A stretch of 9,478 nt of DNA from Geofilum sp964396555 (GTDB lineage Bacteria; Bacteroidota; Bacteroidia; Bacteroidales; Marinilabiliaceae): the NCBI GenBank assembly GCA_964396555.1, contig CAYNFX010000070.1:1-9478 (forward strand). The letters run 5' to 3'. Made by a program: the position numbers and the translations under genes. A model generated the notes under the pieces. The model searched no databases. It saw only the letters and a program-made list of their open reading frames with translations, and was not told the DNA's origin. Each line of letters opens with the position of its first letter. Position 1 is the first letter of the stretch. Positions 7,487 to 9,478 of this stretch are shown here, one piece after another.

Positions 7487-7508
7487 TAATTTAAGTACAC
7501 TTAAATTA
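7487..7508. promoter_or_regulatory. 22-bp perfect palindrome, probable operator of the metal regulator
   Basis: The arm TAATTTAAGT (7487-7496), the two central bases AC, and an exact reverse-complement arm (7499-7508) form a palindrome with no mismatch. It ends 22 bases upstream of the regulator's ATG (7465). DtxR-family proteins bind palindromes of about 19-22 bp in front of metal-uptake operons and often regulate themselves, so this is the natural candidate site. The palindrome is directly visible; its role is inferred. If the TTG start at 7516 were real the palindrome would be coding, which is a further reason to prefer 7465. Confidence 0.6.
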
Positions 7509-7548
7509 TTTTGCAAGTGCCTCTAATTAATAAATTATGTAATCTTAA

Positions 7549-7589
7549 ACTTAAGTAAATCGATTCGATTAAAATATTTCAGGTTAAGT
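7549..7589. promoter_or_regulatory. Extra TTAAGT half-sites upstream of the operator
   Basis: The core of the 22-bp palindrome (TTAAGT and its complement ACTTAA) recurs as the 8-bp palindrome ACTTAAGT at 7549-7556 and as a single TTAAGT at 7584-7589. The region is AT-rich, so chance is a serious alternative, but these could be secondary binding sites for the same regulator, about 50 and 85 bases from the main site. Confidence 0.3.
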
Positions 7590-7616
7590 CGTCCGGAAAT
7601 ACTAATATTACAATTT

Positions 7617-7624
7617 CAAACATA
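7617..7624 (-). promoter_or_regulatory. Candidate -7 box of the metal regulator operon
   Basis: On the minus strand this reads TATGTTTG, an exact match to TAnnTTTG. No TTG is seen at the right distance upstream, so the -33 element is weak or absent. Use of this promoter would give a leader of about 145 bases containing the 22-bp palindrome. Tentative. Confidence 0.25.
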
Positions 7625-7653
7625 CATGCTTCATACCTGTTTAATACCATGAT
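7621..7653 (+). promoter_or_regulatory. Three phased 11-bp repeats upstream of phoA
   Basis: Reading in 11-base steps from 7621 gives CATACATGCTT, CATACCTGTTT and AATACCATGAT. The first two agree at 9 of 11 positions and all three share ATAC at the same place (7622, 7633, 7644). Direct repeats with an 11-bp period are the layout bound by OmpR/PhoB-type response regulators. The last repeat ends 16 bases before a -7 box, where an activator would replace the -33 element. The repeats are seen; their role as a phosphate-response site is inferred. Confidence 0.4.
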
Positions 7654-7660
7654 GAAGCAT
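7626..7660. repeat. 9-bp inverted repeat upstream of phoA
   Basis: ATGCTTCAT (7626-7634) and its exact complement ATGAAGCAT (7652-7660) flank a 17-base spacer. It overlaps the 11-bp repeats and ends 9 bases before the -7 box. It may be a binding site for a dimeric regulator or a weak hairpin; it has no T run and is not a terminator. Confidence 0.6.
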
Positions 7661-7669
7661 TGATAATTA

Positions 7670-7677
7670 TACTTTTG
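7670..7677 (+). promoter_or_regulatory. Probable phoA promoter, -7 box TACTTTTG
   Basis: TACTTTTG is an exact match to the Bacteroidota -7 consensus TAnnTTTG and lies 29 bases before the ATG at 7707. No TTG occurs at the expected -33 distance, which would fit an activator-dependent promoter. Confidence 0.5.
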
Positions 7678-7706
7678 GCATTCGATAAATTTTAAACAAA
7701 AAGAAA

Positions 7707-8873
7707 ATGAGATTACTTTCTCTATTACTATCCATTGCGGTCCTCAGCCTTGGTGTTGGCTGTGGACAAGCATCAAAAACCTCAGCTACTGATCCTAAAT
7801 ATGTCTTTGAAAATCCCTCACCTCATAAAAGCGTGGTTTTACCTGAAGAGGTTGAGTTTTCCTCAGCACCAAAGAATATTATATTGCTAATTGGAGACGG
7901 AATGGGTGTAACTCAGATCTATTCAGCAATGACCGCCAACCAGGATAATCTGAACCTGAAGCAAATGAAGCATATCGGTTTTAGTCAGACCCAAAGTGCT
8001 GACAACTACATAACCGACTCTGCCGCAGGCGGAACAGCTATAGCTACTGGCCAGAGGGTTAATAACGGTACTGTTGCAATGGATGAGAATGGAAATCCAA
8101 TTAAGTCCATCCTTTACCTGAGTGAAGAAAACAACAAGGCAACAGGACTGGTATCCACATCTGCCATTACGCATGCGACTCCTGCTTCCTTTATTGCTCA
8201 TCAGCCTAGCAGAGAGATGTATGAAGCAATTGCTGCCGATTTTGTAGGTAGCGGAATAGACATCTTCATCGGTGGTGGCCGTAATAATTTCGCAAAGAGG
8301 AAGGATGGGCGCAACCTACTTGAAGAGTTGCAGAACCTAAGCTACAAGGTATTCAACTCACTGGAAGAAGCAGCCTCCGAAGACTCTGCTCCCATGGCAA
8401 TACTCACCGCAGACGAGCATAACCCTTCCTATCCTGAGCGTGGCGATATGCTTCCTGATGCCACCAATAAGGCTATTGAAGTATTGAAAAACAACGAAAA
8501 CGGTTTCTTCCTAATGGTTGAAGGATCGCGTATAGACTGGGGCGGACACGCCAATAACATATCAGAGGTTGTGTTGGAAACCCTGGATTTTGACCGCGCA
8601 ATTGGAGTTGCTCTTGCTTTTGCAGCCGAAAACAAAGAGACTCTTGTAATTGTAACCGCAGACCATGAAACAGGCGGTCTTACAATCGACAAAGGTGACA
8701 TTTCTAAAGGTAAGGTAAGCGCCAAATTTGCATCAACGGACCACACTGCTGTTATGGTTCCAGTATTTGCCTATGGTCCGGGTGCCGAACTCTTTATGGG
8801 TATTCTCAAAAATACTGATATCTTTAACAATATGGTTAAGGCTTTCAGCTTTGAGCCAGTTGCCTCAGAATAA
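7707..8873 (+). CDS. phoA: Alkaline phosphatase, exported
   Basis: Hydrolyses phosphomonoesters outside the cytoplasm to release phosphate. The hydrophobic N-terminus ends in LSLGVGC. Cys19 suggests a lipoprotein, but Gly at -3 is not a standard lipobox, so ordinary signal-peptidase cleavage is possible. All catalytic features are present: Asp64 in IGDGMG, the nucleophile Ser105 in TDSAAGGTAIATG, His156 in THATPA, Arg169 (matching E. coli Arg166), Glu272, Asp277 and His281 in VEGSRIDWGGH, Asp319-His320 in TADHETGG, and His346 in STDHTA. The residues matching E. coli Asp153 and Lys328 are His156 and Trp278, the pair found in many non-enterobacterial enzymes. At 388 residues it is compact for the family and looks complete. 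It is monocistronic, transcribed divergently from the metal operon, and followed by a strong terminator. Phosphate-starvation control is likely from family knowledge and the upstream repeats. Confidence 0.95.
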   Translation: MRLLSLLLSIAVLSLGVGCGQASKTSATDPKYVFENPSPHKSVVLPEEVEFSSAPKNIILLIGDGMGVTQIYSAMTANQDNLNLKQMKHIGFSQTQSADNYITDSAAGGTAIATGQRVNNGTVAMDENGNPIKSILYLSEENNKATGLVSTSAITHATPASFIAHQPSREMYEAIAADFVGSGIDIFIGGGRNNFAKRKDGRNLLEELQNLSYKVFNSLEEAASEDSAPMAILTADEHNPSYPERGDMLPDATNKAIEVLKNNENGFFLMVEGSRIDWGGHANNISEVVLETLDFDRAIGVALAFAAENKETLVIVTADHETGGLTIDKGDISKGKVSAKFASTDHTAVMVPVFAYGPGAELFMGILKNTDIFNNMVKAFSFEPVASE

Positions 8874-8899
8874 GGCAAACCAATAAAACGCATAATATA

Positions 8900-8937
8900 A
8901 AACAGGGCGTGATTCCTTAAGGAATTGCGCCCTGTTT
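8900..8937 (+). terminator. Rho-independent terminator after phoA
   Basis: Outer arms AAACAGGGCG (8900-8909) and CGCCCTGTTT (8928-8937) pair perfectly. Two G-T wobbles and five more pairs extend the stem to 17 bp around a TTAA loop, and the right arm runs into TTTGTTTA. It begins 26 bases after the phoA stop codon. Confidence 0.92.
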
Positions 8938-8946
8938 GTTTATCAA

Positions 8947-8978
8947 AAGGGGCTGATCCCGGCAAGGATCAGCCCCTT
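8947..8978 (-). terminator. Rho-independent terminator of the right-hand minus-strand gene
   Basis: A perfect 13-bp stem (8947-8959 with 8966-8978; arm AAGGGGCTGATCC) encloses the 6-base loop CGGCAA. Read on the minus strand it is followed by TTTTGATA, and it lies 41 bases beyond the stop of the gene ending at 9020. It can also back up the phoA terminator from the other side. Confidence 0.88.
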
Positions 8979-9019
8979 ATTTACCCGACTTTAATTGGAT
9001 TATACCCTAACTATCATAA

Positions 9020-9478
9020 TTATTCTCCAATCTTTTTAAAGCTGTCTTCTACATATTCAAACTCACCTACACCTACTAACTTGTACACAAGAGTGTGAGT
9101 GACATCAGTGACTGTTGGTCCACTGTAAATAGCTACATTAATAGTATAGGTTATGTCTACTCCCTGAATAGGGGCTACATCTGGATGCATGATTTCAAGT
9201 ACTTCTCCCATAACCTCAATCAATCTTTCCTGAAGCAGTTGAAGCACCTGAGCATCGCTCATGCTTGAAGGATATCCTGAAGGACTTTGATTACGTGCAG
9301 CCTGTACCCTCCAGTCAACATTGTTGTAATATGCCGATGTTCCAGCGTAGTACTCATTATTGCCATAGCTTGATACATAGCCTTCACCTTTCTTGGAAGC
9401 ACCACCTGGTACATCAATATTCTCCCATACCCAGTCAGATGCAGCCTGATAATACGCCATAATAAACGGATCATTCCT
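9020..9478 (-). CDS. Hypothetical protein, C-terminal part, 5' end outside window
   Basis: I do not recognise this family with confidence. The frame is open to the right edge (the residues before the Met at 9460 read RNDPFI), so that Met is probably internal and 152 residues are visible. The visible part has no membrane segment and no cysteine. It is rich in Tyr, Asn, Gly and Ser near its start (GYVSSYGNNEYYAGTSAYY, then NNVDWR), followed by a probable helix (SDAQVLQLLQERLIEVMGE) and a beta-rich end (VDITYTINVAIYSG, THTLVYKLVG, GEFEYVED). The style resembles C-terminal regions of large secreted or lipid-anchored Bacteroidota proteins of unknown function, which is only an impression. A good terminator follows, which supports it being a real gene. 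Its function is unknown and its neighbours give no hint. Confidence 0.8.
   Translation of the reverse strand, partial: RNDPFIMAYYQAASDWVWENIDVPGGASKKGEGYVSSYGNNEYYAGTSAYYNNVDWRVQAARNQSPSGYPSSMSDAQVLQLLQERLIEVMGEVLEIMHPDVAPIQGVDITYTINVAIYSGPTVTDVTHTLVYKLVGVGEFEYVEDSFKKIGE

Larger units (their letters stand above)
7466..7706. other. AT-rich divergent control region between the metal regulator and phoA
   Basis: This 241-base stretch contains no convincing gene. It holds a 22-bp palindrome near the regulator, additional TTAAGT half-sites, a 13-bp palindrome (AATCGA-T-TCGATT at 7558-7570), phased 11-bp repeats, a 9-bp inverted repeat and promoter-like boxes facing both ways, each listed separately where it matters. 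Confidence 0.85.

Noticed and set aside
7466..7516. Seventeen-residue N-terminal extension of the metal regulator from a TTG
   Set aside because: It would place the perfect palindrome inside coding sequence, and the family usually starts just before the first helix, which fits the ATG at 7465.
7558..7570. 13-bp palindrome AATCGA-T-TCGATT
   Set aside because: Short, with no resemblance to the nearby TTAAGT sites and no clear position relative to a promoter; noted only within the intergenic description.
8429..8746. Minus-strand open frame inside phoA
   Set aside because: It overlaps the conserved Glu272-His320 region of alkaline phosphatase; its translation is low-complexity and resembles no family.

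Overview
The window looks like chromosomal DNA from a member of the Bacteroidota (probably Bacteroidales or Marinilabiliales). The reasons are the set of families present (GH2 beta-galactosidase, DPP5-like S9 lipoprotein, long three-domain DtxR-type regulator fused to a ZIP importer operon), short AT-rich leaders without clear Shine-Dalgarno sequences, and several boxes matching the Bacteroidota -7 promoter consensus TAnnTTTG. This is inference from gene content and signals, not a phylogenetic placement. No tRNA, rRNA, CRISPR array, insertion sequence or phage gene was seen.

Layout, left to right. Positions 1-1284 hold the 3' part of a GH2 beta-galactosidase whose catalytic barrel lies outside the window. 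It is followed on the same strand by exonuclease III (xth) and, 23 bases later, by a lipoprotein serine peptidase of family S9 resembling dipeptidyl-peptidase 5. A strong hairpin terminator (4309-4337) closes that run. A sugar-phosphate nucleotidyltransferase (4394-5296) follows and ends exactly where the minus-strand endonuclease III gene ends, with no base between the two stop codons.

The minus-strand block 7465-5297 reads as one operon in the order DtxR/MntR-type metal regulator, ZupT-type metal importer, endonuclease III. The regulator and importer are separated by one base (TAA t ATG). Upstream of the regulator is a 241-base divergent control region with a perfect 22-bp palindrome, extra TTAAGT half-sites, a phased 11-bp repeat and a consensus-like promoter for the alkaline phosphatase gene phoA (7707-8873), which runs the other way.

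phoA ends in a strong terminator. A second hairpin 9 bases further on serves a minus-strand gene that enters from the right edge and encodes the C-terminal part of an unrecognised protein.

Functionally the window combines nutrient scavenging at the cell envelope (galactoside hydrolysis, oligopeptide trimming, phosphate release), divalent-metal homeostasis and base-excision DNA repair. All intact genes belong to known families. I do not see a clearly new multi-gene system. The most interesting parts are the regulatory structures in 7466-7706 and the coupling of a metal regulator and importer with an iron-sulfur repair enzyme.
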